Below, piece after piece: positions 34,964-43,774 of a stretch of DNA of 64,000 nt (positions are counted from its first letter, which is position 1; each line of letters begins with the position of its first letter). Made by a program: the position numbers and the translations under genes. The notes under the pieces are model-generated. The model searched no databases and was not told where the DNA came from. It saw only the letters and a program-made list of their open reading frames with translations. This stretch comes from an uncultured Lachnospiraceae bacterium (GTDB lineage Bacteria > Bacillota > Clostridia > Lachnospirales > Lachnospiraceae), in assembly GCA_947177445.1 (NCBI GenBank), contig CAMWUL010000009.1, positions 1-64,000 of the forward strand. The letters are read 5' to 3'.

Positions 34964-34978
34964 CCCGCCAAAGGCGGG
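34964..34978 (+). promoter_or_regulatory. Hairpin directly before the flgC ribosome site
   Basis: A perfect six-base stem, cccgcc/ggcggg with loop aaa, ends two bases before the gggaggt ribosome site of flgC. There is no T-run, so it is not a classical terminator; a role in mRNA stability or translation is possible. The 166-bp flgB-flgC gap holds no gene. Confidence 0.55.
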
Positions 34979-34993
34979 CAGGGAGGTATAAGT

Positions 34994-35443
34994 ATGAGTA
35001 TGTTTTCGGCATTTAACATAAACGCATCAGGTCTGACGGCCCAGAGGTACCGTATGGACGTGATTTCGGAGAATGTTGCCAATGCCAGCACCACACGGAC
35101 GGCAGACGGGACGCCGTACCGGAGAAAGGTTGTGGCCTTTGAGGAAAAGGGCGGAAGGGATACCTTTCAGAGAGTCCTTGGAGAGGCGACCCGCGGCCAG
35201 GAATATACAGGGGCAGGGGTCAAGGTGCAGGGTGTCTATGAGGACCATGTGACAGAGATGAATCTGGTGTATGATCCTTCGCATCCCGATGCGGATGAGA
35301 ACGGGTATGTGGAATATCCCAATGTGAATATTATTACAGAGATGACAAATATGATCGACGCAAGCCGTGCCTATGAGGCGAATTCCACGGCCTTCAATGC
35401 CAGCAAGGCCATGGTGCTTAAGGCGCTGGAGCTGGCTCAATAA
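34994..35443 (+). CDS. flgC: Flagellar proximal rod protein FlgC
   Basis: The 149-residue protein starts MSMFSAFNINASGLTAQRYR and has SENVANASTTRTADGTPYRR and the C-terminal NIITEMTNMIDASRAYEANS, diagnostic of FlgC. It is a rod subunit. ATG 34994 follows gggaggt. The upstream frame of 32 extra codons runs through the hairpin and is not used. Confidence 0.96.
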   Translation: MSMFSAFNINASGLTAQRYRMDVISENVANASTTRTADGTPYRRKVVAFEEKGGRDTFQRVLGEATRGQEYTGAGVKVQGVYEDHVTEMNLVYDPSHPDADENGYVEYPNVNIITEMTNMIDASRAYEANSTAFNASKAMVLKALELAQ

Positions 35444-35529
35444 ATGTAACGGTGAAGACAGATCGTTGAATTGCTGCCAATTGCTTTCATAGCCGCAGTT
35501 ATGCGCAGCAGGATGGAGGAGTACATAAA

Positions 35530-35871
35530 ATGGATCTGACAATTTCAGAGCTGGGAAGCATAAACAGTGCGGACCGGGTGTCATCTGCCAGGGTAACCTC
35601 ACTGACCGGAACTCTGGCTGAAAAAAAAGAAAAAACCGACGGAACCTTGTTTGACAGCGTGTTGAATTCTGCAATAGACAATATTAAAACCACAAACAAT
35701 TATCTTTCCGATATGGAAAACGAGTATATCAGCTTTGCCCTGGGAGAAACGGAGAATGCTCATGATCTGACCATCGCCATGCAGAAGGCTTCTTCCGCGT
35801 TGCAATATACCGTTGCCGTCCGGGATAAGCTTCTGGAGGCATACAGGGAGATCATGCAGATTCAGATCTAA
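35530..35871 (+). CDS. fliE: Flagellar hook-basal body protein FliE
   Basis: The 113-residue protein has the FliE C-terminal pattern (DTLFDSVLNSAIDNIK-like, then NDMENEYISFALGE and AHDLTIAMQKASSALQYTVAVRDKLLEAYREIMQIQI). FliE links the MS ring FliF to the rod and is an early export substrate. Good ggaggag site before ATG 35530. Confidence 0.93.
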   Translation: MDLTISELGSINSADRVSSARVTSLTGTLAEKKEKTDGTLFDSVLNSAIDNIKTTNNYLSDMENEYISFALGETENAHDLTIAMQKASSALQYTVAVRDKLLEAYREIMQIQI

Positions 35872-35879
35872 TGAGTGCG

Positions 35880-35938
35880 TAACTGCCTGCAGGGGAGCTT
35901 CTGCAGGGCTGTGCCCGGTATGGAGCGCAGGGCAGTTA
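35880..35938 (+). promoter_or_regulatory. Long hairpin in the fliE-fliF junction
   Basis: taactgcctgc (35880-35890) pairs with gcagggcagtta (35927-35938) with one bulge, and an inner gcag/ctgc stem follows. It ends about 30 bases before fliF and has no T-run. Confidence 0.5.
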
Positions 35939-35970
35939 TGACAAGACAAAATGACTAGGGGAGAAATACC

Positions 35971-37584
35971 ATGGCTGACAAGCTGAAAGAGATTCCAGGT
36001 AAAATTCTGGAATGGTGGAATAAATTTACCTCAAAACAAAAGACGATTCTGATAGCCACTGCAGCGGTGGCGGTCTTTACGGTTGTGATCGTTACATATG
36101 CCTTCACCAGACCTGAATATACGAAGATCGGTACATATAGCAATACATCGGATGCGGCAAAGGTTGTGGAGATCCTGAATGATGCGGGAATCTCTCACAG
36201 GGAAACCACGGACGGACTGGTCATAGAGGTGGAGAACAGTCAGCTGACGCAGGCCCATTATGCTTTGGCGACTGCCGGCTTTACGCCGGATGACTTAAAG
36301 TATGGGGACTGGGTGCAAAGCAGCATGTCCACCACCTCCGCGGACCGGGAAAATCAATATACAATATTTCTGCAGAAGGAACTGGAAAATATGTTTCTTC
36401 TGCAGGCGCAGGTGGAAAGCGCTCAGGTGATGATGAACAGACCAAAGGATACGGGGCGGCTGAGCGACCAGCAGGCAGAGACTTCGGTAACTGTCACCCT
36501 GGGACTTCGGGAAAGCATTTCCTCAGCTGCCGCGGCGGCGCTGGCACAGATGGCAGCCTCCAGCCTGGGGAATACCAGTACGGCCAATATCACCATTGTG
36601 GATCGTAACGGCAATATGCTCTTTTCCGGCGGAGACAATTATGATTATGGAAGCTTTGCCACATCCATGCAGGAGCTTCAGGAGCAGGCGCATAATCTTT
36701 TGGCAAACCGTGTGAAAAAGGTGCTTTTGGGCACGGGACAATACAGCATGATCGAGGTTTCCAGTCATTTGGATATGGATTTTTCCGAATACCGGAAGAA
36801 CGTGGATGAGTATTATGCCAGCTCGGGACAGGAGAACGGCATGCTGATTGACCGGGAAACCTTTGAATCCAGCAGCAGCAATGGACTGGTGGGCATTCCC
36901 GGAACGGATACCAACGACGGAAACGAACAGACGGGATATCTGAATCCCGACGCCAGCAGCGGGGAGTCGTCCCAGTCGGAGCGGAAGGAGCATTTTCAGC
37001 CGAACCACTCCTATGAGGAATGGGTTACATCTCCCGGCAGCATTGATTATGACAGCTCATCCATAGCGGTATCCATGTTCAGCCGCAGAGATTATTACGA
37101 GGAATCGGTAAAGGCCCAGGGCCTTCTGGACGGCATGACCTGGGAGGAATTCAAGGCCGCCAACAGCCGGGATGTGAAGCTGGAGGTGGATGAGGAATAT
37201 TATAGTATGGTGGCTAATGCCACCGGCATCAGCCGGGACCGGATTACGATTCTGGCGTATGAATCTCCGATATTTTATGATAAAGAAGGACTGCCCGTCA
37301 GCGGCACGGATATTCTCAGTATCGTGATGATCGTGCTGATACTGGGGCTTCTGGGATTTGTGGTTCTGCGCAGTATGCGTGTGAAGAAGGAAGCTGCGGA
37401 GGAGCCTGTAGAAGAGGAGTTGTCCGTGGAAGAGATGCTTCAATCCATGCCGGAAAGCGAGCTGGAGGATATTGATCTGGAGACCAAGTCCGATAAGCGG
37501 ATGATGGTGGAGAAATTTGTAGACGAAAATCCGGATGCCGCTGCAAGTCTGCTGCGGAACTGGCTGAGTGACGATTGGGGGTAA
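35971..37584 (+). CDS. fliF: Flagellar MS-ring protein FliF
   Basis: The 537-residue protein has a first membrane helix at about 24-45 and the YscJ/FliF ring-building domain (YSNTSDAAKVVEILNDAGI onward). A variable central segment of glycine-serine-rich linker lies at about 285-345, a second membrane helix at about 450-470, and an acidic C-terminal tail ends in AASLLRNWLSDDWG, which binds FliG. FliF forms the MS ring in the cytoplasmic membrane and is the platform for the export gate and C ring. Good aggggag site before ATG 35971. Confidence 0.96.
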   Translation: MADKLKEIPGKILEWWNKFTSKQKTILIATAAVAVFTVVIVTYAFTRPEYTKIGTYSNTSDAAKVVEILNDAGISHRETTDGLVIEVENSQLTQAHYALATAGFTPDDLKYGDWVQSSMSTTSADRENQYTIFLQKELENMFLLQAQVESAQVMMNRPKDTGRLSDQQAETSVTVTLGLRESISSAAAAALAQMAASSLGNTSTANITIVDRNGNMLFSGGDNYDYGSFATSMQELQEQAHNLLANRVKKVLLGTGQYSMIEVSSHLDMDFSEYRKNVDEYYASSGQENGMLIDRETFESSSSNGLVGIPGTDTNDGNEQTGYLNPDASSGESSQSERKEHFQPNHSYEEWVTSPGSIDYDSSSIAVSMFSRRDYYEESVKAQGLLDGMTWEEFKAANSRDVKLEVDEEYYSMVANATGISRDRITILAYESPIFYDKEGLPVSGTDILSIVMIVLILGLLGFVVLRSMRVKKEAAEEPVEEELSVEEMLQSMPESELEDIDLETKSDKRMMVEKFVDENPDAAASLLRNWLSDDWG

Positions 37585-37589
37585 AGAAT

Positions 37590-38621
37590 ATGGCTGCTAA
37601 TGCTGCTAACACGGAGATGGAGCAGAGCCTGAAGGGACTTCAGAAAGCCGCGATCCTTCTGATTGCTTTAGGACCGGAAAGATCGGCAGGTATTTTCAAG
37701 CATCTGAAGGAGGACGAGATAGAGGAGCTGACGCTGGAGATTGCAAATACGCGGAGTGTGACTCCTCAGGTAAAGGAACAGATCATCGATGAGTTTTACG
37801 AGGTATGTCTGGCCCAGCAGTACATTGCGGAGGGCGGCATCAATTATGCCAGAGACCTGCTGGAAAAGGCGCTGGGAGCCGAAAAAGCAATGGATGTTAT
37901 CGGCAAGCTGACGGCCTCCCTGCAGGTAAAGCCTTTCGAATTTATACGCAAGACGGATCCTTCACAGCTGATCAACTTTATTCAGGACGAACATCCCCAG
38001 ACTATCGCGCTGATTTTGTCCTATCTGTCGGCATCTCAGGCAGCTCTGATCCTTTCCGGCCTGCCCGCCGAGAGACAGGCGGATGTTGCCAAGCGTATTG
38101 CTGTCATGGACCGTACCAGCCCGGATGTGATCAAGGAGGTGGAGAAGGTGCTGGAATCCAAGATGGCCAGCCTGGTAAATCAGGATTACACCATTATCGG
38201 CGGCGTGGACGCTGTGGTGGAGGTCCTGAATACTGTGGACCGGAGCACGGAACGCCATATTATGGAAACCCTGGAAATCGAAGAGCCGGAGCTGGCCGAC
38301 GAGATCAGGAAGAAAATGTTTGTATTCGAGGATGTGCTGCTGCTGGACAACAGAGCCATCCAGCGTGTGCTGCGTGACGTGGATAACAATGATCTGGCTA
38401 TTGCCATGAAGAATGCCAACGAACAGGTTCAGAGCGCTATCTTTGACAACCTGTCCAAGCGTCTGGCTGTAATGATCAAGGAAGATATGGAGTTTATGGG
38501 ACCTGTCCGCATGAAGGATGTAGAGGAAGCCCAGCAGAAGATCGTTAATATTATCAGGAAGCTGGAGGATTCCGGAGAGATCGTGATTTCCAGAGGCGGA
38601 GGTGACGAAATTGTTGTCTAG
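37590..38621 (+). CDS. fliG: Flagellar motor switch protein FliG
   Basis: The 343-residue protein shows KGLQKAAILLIALG at the N-terminus, the middle-domain EHPQ motif in DEHPQTIALILSYL near residue 130, and the charged C-terminal torque helix around IQRVLRDVDNNDLAIAMKNA. FliG couples stator force to the rotor. ATG 37590 lies eight bases after ggggg and five bases beyond the fliF stop. Confidence 0.97.
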   Translation: MAANAANTEMEQSLKGLQKAAILLIALGPERSAGIFKHLKEDEIEELTLEIANTRSVTPQVKEQIIDEFYEVCLAQQYIAEGGINYARDLLEKALGAEKAMDVIGKLTASLQVKPFEFIRKTDPSQLINFIQDEHPQTIALILSYLSASQAALILSGLPAERQADVAKRIAVMDRTSPDVIKEVEKVLESKMASLVNQDYTIIGGVDAVVEVLNTVDRSTERHIMETLEIEEPELADEIRKKMFVFEDVLLLDNRAIQRVLRDVDNNDLAIAMKNANEQVQSAIFDNLSKRLAVMIKEDMEFMGPVRMKDVEEAQQKIVNIIRKLEDSGEIVISRGGGDEIVV

Positions 38622-39465
38622 GAATCTGGTGAAACAGGTATTTACCGTGACGGTGTCGGATGAGAAAAGAGTCATCGACACCAACGGAGTGCTTCGGCAG
38701 AGGCAGGAAAAGGCTCAGCTCCAGGAGAAGAAGCCGGTGACGGAGGGTTTTGTTTCGGGTCTGGCGGCGGAAACCATAGAGGTGTCCTCCGCCGGAGAGT
38801 CGGAGAGCGGCAACGTGATCAAGGCGAATGACGAGGCCAAAAGGATCGAAGCCCAGGCCCGGGAGGAGGCGGAGAATCTGCTGGCCCAGGCCCGGGAGGA
38901 GGCGGAGAATATCCGCAGGGAAGCCGTGGCGGCGGCAGAAGCGGAGAAGGAGCAGATCCGGGAAAATGCCAAAAAGCAGGGTCACGACGAGGGTCTGGCC
39001 CAGGCTAAGGCCTGGGCGGAAGCCCAGGCGGAAAATTTCAGGAAGGAATATCAGGGGAAGGAAAAACAACTGGAAGATTTTTATCAGCAGCAGCTTCAGG
39101 AGCTGGAACCCAGGCTGGTGGATGCCATCACGGAGATCTATCAGCATTTTTTCCATGTGGAGCTTTCCTCCTATCGTGATATCTTGACATATCTGATTAC
39201 TGCTGCCATGCGCAAGGCGGACGGAAGCCGCAGCTTTACCATCCGGGTGTCCAGAGAGGATTACCCTTATGTGAGTATGCAGAAGAAGCAGATCATCACA
39301 GAGGGAGGAGCGGGCAGCTGTGCAGTGGAAGTAACAGAGGATATGTCGCTGGAAAAAAATGAATGCCTGATCGAGACGGACGGCGGTATATTTGACTGTG
39401 GTCTGGGCACGCAGCTGGCTGAACTGAAGCAGAAGCTGGCTTTACTGTCCTGGTCCAGGGAATAA
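38611..39465 (+). CDS. fliH: Flagellar export ATPase regulator FliH
   Basis: This protein of about 284 residues has a long charged helical middle (residues ~65-150) and a C-terminal V/A-ATPase E-subunit-like domain (ITEIYQHFFHVELSSYRDIL onward). FliH holds FliI near the export gate. The start is TTG 38611, eight bases after ggagg inside the end of fliG; the GTG at 38602 has no spacing from that site. It overlaps fliG by 11 bases, which suggests translational coupling. A 27-bp sequence is repeated at 38851 and 38884 (33-bp period), giving two copies of AQAREEAEN in the coiled coil. Confidence 0.88.
   Translation: MLSRNLVKQVFTVTVSDEKRVIDTNGVLRQRQEKAQLQEKKPVTEGFVSGLAAETIEVSSAGESESGNVIKANDEAKRIEAQAREEAENLLAQAREEAENIRREAVAAAEAEKEQIRENAKKQGHDEGLAQAKAWAEAQAENFRKEYQGKEKQLEDFYQQQLQELEPRLVDAITEIYQHFFHVELSSYRDILTYLITAAMRKADGSRSFTIRVSREDYPYVSMQKKQIITEGGAGSCAVEVTEDMSLEKNECLIETDGGIFDCGLGTQLAELKQKLALLSWSRE
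38851..38910 (+). repeat. Direct repeat inside the fliH coiled coil
   Basis: Two identical 27-bp copies start at 38851 and 38884, spaced by a 33-bp period, encoding AQAREEAEN twice. The 11-residue period fits a coiled-coil stalk and could allow length change by recombination. Confidence 0.85.
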
Positions 39466-39484
39466 AGCGGCAGGAGGGATCTGT

Positions 39485-40804
39485 TTGGAAGCTGTTTCTG
39501 TAAATTTGGAGAAGTATTATAAATTAATGGAAAGTACCTGTTTCCGCAGACTGGGAAAGGTCGTGAATGTGGTAGGGCTGACCATAGAGTCCTCGGGACC
39601 TGATGCCAGGCTGGGGGATATCTGCAGGATTGTTCCCGAGAGCCGGGGAGAGCGGCAGCCCATCATGGCGGAGGTGGTGGGCTTTCGGGACAGAAAGACA
39701 TTGCTGATGCCTTATGATTCCGTGGACGGGATCGGGCTGGGATGTATTGTGGAAAATACAGGAAATCCTCTGCAGGTGTCGGTGAGTGACGAGCTGCTGG
39801 GAAAGACGCTGGACGGACTGGGGCGCTTTTTGGACGGGACGGTTCCCGACGGGGTTCCCTATCTGGTGGAGGCGGCGCCTCCCGCTCCCATGAGCAGGGA
39901 GATTATCGACGAGGTTCTTCCGCTGGGAGTAAAGGCCGTGGACGGTCTGATCACTGTGGGAAAGGGGCAGCGTATCGGTATTTTTGCCGGCTCCGGTGTG
40001 GGGAAATCCACATTGATGGGAATGTTTGCCAGAAATACCAGGGCTGACATTAATGTGATTGCGCTGATCGGCGAACGAGGCAGGGAAGTAAGAGAGTTTA
40101 TTGAACGGGATCTGGGAGAAGAAGGCATGAGAAGGTCCGTGGTAGTGGTTTCCACTTCGGACAGACCTGCCCTGGAGAGAAATAAGGCGGCTAAGACGGC
40201 TACGGCCATAGCGGAATATTTCAGAGACCAGGGAAAGGACGTACTGCTTATGATGGATTCCCTGACCCGTTTTTCCATGGCGCAGAGAGAGATCGGCCTG
40301 GCCAGCGGCGAGCCGCCGGTGAGCAGAGGCTATCCTCCCAGCGTATATTCGGAAATGCCCAAGCTTTTAGAGCGGGCGGGAAGGGCCTCCAGGGGCTCTA
40401 TCACCGGATTGTACACGGTTTTGGTAGACGGAGACGATTTCAATGAGCCGATCACGGATACGGCCAGAAGTATTCTTGACGGTCACATCATGCTGGACAG
40501 AAAGCTGGGCCATAAGAATCATTATCCGGCAATCGACATTTTGCAGAGTATTTCCCGGTGTATGAGTCAGATTGCCGAAAAGGATCACAAGCAGGCGGCG
40601 GGCAGACTGAAAAATGTGCTGGCCACCTATAATGAGGCGGAGGATCTGATCAATATCGGCGCTTACAAGTCCGGCAGTAATCCTTCCATCGATTATGCCA
40701 TATCCAAGATTGACGCAGTGAATCAGTTTCTGTGTCAGGATGTGGACGAAAAGTTTGAATTTGAAACCAGTGTGTCGATGCTTCATGGATTGTTTGACGA
40801 GTAG
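39485..40804 (+). CDS. fliI: Flagellum-specific ATPase FliI
   Basis: The 439-residue protein is the F1-beta-like ATPase of flagellar export. Walker A GIFAGSGVGKSTLMGMF lies near residue 160, the GERGREVREFIE loop near 197, Walker B DVLLMMDSLTRFSMAQREIG near 250 and the arginine-containing SRGYPPSVYSEMPKLLERAG near 280. It unfolds or delivers substrates with FliH and FliJ. The start is TTG 39485, seven bases after aggaggg; the family start region is consistent. Confidence 0.97.
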   Translation: MEAVSVNLEKYYKLMESTCFRRLGKVVNVVGLTIESSGPDARLGDICRIVPESRGERQPIMAEVVGFRDRKTLLMPYDSVDGIGLGCIVENTGNPLQVSVSDELLGKTLDGLGRFLDGTVPDGVPYLVEAAPPAPMSREIIDEVLPLGVKAVDGLITVGKGQRIGIFAGSGVGKSTLMGMFARNTRADINVIALIGERGREVREFIERDLGEEGMRRSVVVVSTSDRPALERNKAAKTATAIAEYFRDQGKDVLLMMDSLTRFSMAQREIGLASGEPPVSRGYPPSVYSEMPKLLERAGRASRGSITGLYTVLVDGDDFNEPITDTARSILDGHIMLDRKLGHKNHYPAIDILQSISRCMSQIAEKDHKQAAGRLKNVLATYNEAEDLINIGAYKSGSNPSIDYAISKIDAVNQFLCQDVDEKFEFETSVSMLHGLFDE

Positions 40805-40859
40805 AGCATCTGCGGCGCTGCGGCGCGCGGAAGCATAAAAAGGACGGGGAACAGGCGGT

Positions 40860-41315
40860 ATGGCGCGATTTCGATACTCCATGCAGAGTATCCTGAATAT
40901 CAAAATGAAGATGGAGACCCAGGCAAAGCAGGAGTTTTCCGCGGCAAGGGCGGCGTTGGACCGGGAGGAGGAGCGGCTTAACCAGCTTTTCCAGAGGAAG
41001 GCCGGATATGAGCGGAGGGCCCAGGAGCTTTTGTCGGGGAATCTGGATATGGGTAAAATCGAAGAAAACAGGACTGCGATCCAGCGGATGGAGGACTACA
41101 TTGAGGAGCAGCGTCTTCGGGTGGCGGCGGCAGAAAAAAATCTGGAGCAGGCAAGAATGCGCTTGACGGAAGTGATGATGGAGAGGAAAACCCATGAGAC
41201 TCTGAAGGAAAAGGCCTTTGACGCATTCCTAATGGAAGAGAAGAGGCAGGAGGGGAAGGAGATCGACGAGCTTACCAGTTATACTTACGGACAGCGAAGA
41301 AGCGCTGGGAAATGA
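40860..41315 (+). CDS. fliJ: Flagellar export protein FliJ
   Basis: The 151-residue protein is almost entirely coiled coil and begins MARFRYSMQSILNIKMKMET, the usual FliJ start. FliJ resembles the gamma subunit of rotary ATPases and links FliI to FlhA. It lies in the canonical position after fliI and overlaps the next start by four bases (ATGA). Confidence 0.88.
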   Translation: MARFRYSMQSILNIKMKMETQAKQEFSAARAALDREEERLNQLFQRKAGYERRAQELLSGNLDMGKIEENRTAIQRMEDYIEEQRLRVAAAEKNLEQARMRLTEVMMERKTHETLKEKAFDAFLMEEKRQEGKEIDELTSYTYGQRRSAGK

Positions 41316-42205
41316 GGAGAGTTATGGCAAAAGCAAAGGAAGCAGTGCCGGAGACATCCGGGACAGAAGATGAAAAGCAGAAGGTTCTGGATGATAAAAA
41401 GCAGCTGAAAAAGGAACAGAAGGAGCAGAAAAAGGAGGCAAAGCGCCGGGCCAGGGAAATTGCCAAGCAGGAGGAAGCCCTGGGGATGGACGAGGGCAAC
41501 GGCCTTGTGACCTTTGGGGCGACGGTACTGATTGTGGCGCTGTGGATTGCCGTGATCTGCGTCATAGTAAAGCTGGATGTGGGCGGATTCGGAAGCAGAG
41601 TGCTTACACCGATTCTGAAGGATGTGCCTGTTTTGAATCTGATTCTTCCGGGCTCTGCCCTTGGCGGGAATTCCACTACCCAGGAGAGCTATGGCGGCTA
41701 CAGCGATCTGAAGGAGGCGGTGGACCGGATCCGGGAGCTGGAGCTGGAGCTGGATCGAGTGCAGACAGGCTCCAATTCCAAGGACAGCGACCTGGAGCAG
41801 CTGAGGGCGGAGGTCGCAAGGCTGAAGGAGTTTGAGGCAAAGCAGGTGGAGTTCCAGCGGATCATGAATGAGTTTTACGAAGAAGTCGTTTATTCCGACA
41901 AGGGGCCCGGGATCGAGGAGTTTAAGAAATATTATGAGGCCATGGATCCCGCCACGGCAGAATTCCTCTATAAGCAGGTAGTGCTTCAGCAGGAGGAAGA
42001 CGAAGAGATCAAACAGTTTGTAAAGACTTATACAGAGATGAACGCAAAGAAGGCGGCTAAGATTTTTGAGGGAATGACCAGCGATCTGGCTCAGGTAGCC
42101 CGGATTCTGGAGGCCATGACGGCAGAGCAGAGGAGTAAAATCCTGGAGGCTATGGATGCGGAGGTCGCCGCACGTTTGACAAAAATGATGGATCCCAGCT
42201 CTTAA
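41312..42205 (+). CDS. MotE/YlxF-type flagellar membrane protein (MgtE-N-like domain)
   Basis: The 297-residue protein has a lysine-rich cytoplasmic start and one membrane helix at about residues 66-86. A coiled coil (about 140-190) follows, then a C-terminal domain with MDPATAEFLYKQVV and MNAKKAAKIFEGMTSDLAQVARILEAM, which resembles the MgtE N-terminal repeat. This fits YlxF/MotE, the gene between fliJ and fliK in Bacillus. MotE-like proteins act as chaperones or stabilisers of MotB and the stator in some species; the role here is inferred. ATG 41312 overlaps the fliJ stop (ATGA); ATG 41324 just downstream is an alternative start. Confidence 0.8.
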   Translation: MRRVMAKAKEAVPETSGTEDEKQKVLDDKKQLKKEQKEQKKEAKRRAREIAKQEEALGMDEGNGLVTFGATVLIVALWIAVICVIVKLDVGGFGSRVLTPILKDVPVLNLILPGSALGGNSTTQESYGGYSDLKEAVDRIRELELELDRVQTGSNSKDSDLEQLRAEVARLKEFEAKQVEFQRIMNEFYEEVVYSDKGPGIEEFKKYYEAMDPATAEFLYKQVVLQQEEDEEIKQFVKTYTEMNAKKAAKIFEGMTSDLAQVARILEAMTAEQRSKILEAMDAEVAARLTKMMDPSS

Positions 42206-42235
42206 GGTTTTTGTCTTTGGGGCCGATAAAAATAT

Positions 42236-42252
42236 GGGAGGATTTTTCTCCC
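42236..42252 (+). promoter_or_regulatory. Small hairpin upstream of fliK
   Basis: gggag (42236-42240) pairs with ctccc (42248-42252) around gattttt, about 40 bases before ATG 42293. It is one of several hairpins found at cistron junctions of this operon. Confidence 0.4.
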
Positions 42253-42292
42253 GAAAAAAAGCAGTCAGTAGATTGCGGAAAGGAGGCCACAA

Positions 42293-43732
42293 ATGACAAA
42301 CACATCGGTAAAGGATGTGAGTTCCATCCTGACCAATCTGGCGCCGGCGGCAGGCTCGGGAGCCAAAAACGTGACAGGGGGCAATTTCCAGGCGGTCTGG
42401 AACAACCAGTCGGGGAAGGAGCCTTCAGGCAGCCAGGGAACCGAGTCCAGGGCGGCGGTAAAAAAGGCGCCGGGTGATTCTCTGAAGGCCAGAGACGCAC
42501 ATCGGGTACGAACCGAAAAGCAGGAGCCTGTGGAGGAAAACGGTGAGGTACGGGAGCTTTCGGAGGATGAGCTGATGGCGGCCATGGAGGTGCTGGGGCC
42601 GGCAGCAGCAGAGCTGATGGAACAGATCGCGGATACCCTTGGGGTGACGGTGGAGGAACTGAGTGCCGCCATGGAAGAGCTGGGAATGGAGCAGCTGGAT
42701 GTTTTGGATCCCAGGGCTTTGGGCGAACTGATTCTGAAGGTGGGAGGAGCGCAGGACTCCAGTGCGCTTGTGACCAACGAGGAGCTGTACGGAAGCTATC
42801 GGGAGCTGATGGGAGAGCTGGATACCGTACTTCAGGAATGCGGCAGAGAGCTTCAGCTGGATCCGGAGCAGGTAAAAGAGCTGGCGCAGCAGCTGCAGGA
42901 GCTTCCGGCACAGGATGGAGAGCAGCAGAAGGTGCAGCCGCAGGAGGAGATCTTGATTCTTCCCGAGGCCCCGGAAGAGCCTGCGGGAGATATCCGGATC
43001 ATACCGGAGAAGACTTCGGCTGAAGAACCGGCAGATCAGAACCAGAAGGCGGTCCAGGAACCGGAGCAGGCCATGGTGCAGGAGGAGACTCCCACACAGG
43101 TCTGGAACAGGGAGAATGCCGGTGAACAGGCCGGCGCAGGAGATGAAAAGGGAGGCCGGCACCGGGAAAGCAGAGAGGATCAGAATCTGAATCTGTTTGC
43201 CCAGAATCTGCGGGCGGAACAATTCCAGCCGCAGCTTCAAAGGAGCGAGGTGCTGTCCGCAAGTCAGTGGGATACATCCACTCAGGACATCATGCGCCAG
43301 GTTATGGACTATATGCGGATCAACCTGAAGCCGGAGCTCACAAATCTGGAGATGCAGCTTCATCCTGCAAGCCTGGGCACTCTGCAGGTGCAGGTAGCGT
43401 CTAAGGGAGGCGTGATCACGGCGAACTTTATCACCCAGAACGAGGCGGTGAAATCTGCGCTGGAAAGCCAGATGATCCAGCTGAAGGAAAGCTTTGAGGA
43501 GCAGGGGGTAAAGGTGGAGGCTATCGAGGTAACGGTTCAGTCCCATGCTTTTGAGCGGAATTTGGAGCAGGGACGCGGAAGCGGAAATCAGAGCCGGGAG
43601 CCGGAAAGAAAAGCCCGGACCAGAAAAATTGACCTGAATGATCCTCTTTCGGTTGAGGAGATGGATCAGGAGGATGTACTGGCGGCAGAAATTATGACTG
43701 CCAGCGGAAGTACGGTGGATTATACGGTGTGA
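42293..43732 (+). CDS. fliK: Flagellar hook-length control protein FliK
   Basis: The 479-residue protein has a long, low-complexity N-terminal part rich in Glu, Gln and Pro (about 1-310), the presumed ruler. The conserved C-terminal Flg_hook domain (about 325-420) includes VMDYMRINLKPELTNLEMQL, HPASLGTLQVQVASKGG and ITANFITQNEAVKSALE. FliK measures the hook and switches export specificity through FlhB. Start at ATG 42293 after aaaggaggcc. Confidence 0.92.
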   Translation: MTNTSVKDVSSILTNLAPAAGSGAKNVTGGNFQAVWNNQSGKEPSGSQGTESRAAVKKAPGDSLKARDAHRVRTEKQEPVEENGEVRELSEDELMAAMEVLGPAAAELMEQIADTLGVTVEELSAAMEELGMEQLDVLDPRALGELILKVGGAQDSSALVTNEELYGSYRELMGELDTVLQECGRELQLDPEQVKELAQQLQELPAQDGEQQKVQPQEEILILPEAPEEPAGDIRIIPEKTSAEEPADQNQKAVQEPEQAMVQEETPTQVWNRENAGEQAGAGDEKGGRHRESREDQNLNLFAQNLRAEQFQPQLQRSEVLSASQWDTSTQDIMRQVMDYMRINLKPELTNLEMQLHPASLGTLQVQVASKGGVITANFITQNEAVKSALESQMIQLKESFEEQGVKVEAIEVTVQSHAFERNLEQGRGSGNQSREPERKARTRKIDLNDPLSVEEMDQEDVLAAEIMTASGSTVDYTV

Positions 43733-43774
43733 CCGGCCGCCGATCAGCAAAAATGAAGGAAAGGAGAATACAAA

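Noticed and set aside
42425-43750. 441-codon minus-strand open frame across fliK
   Set aside because: Leu-rich antisense shadow of the Glu/Gln-rich FliK; no start context.
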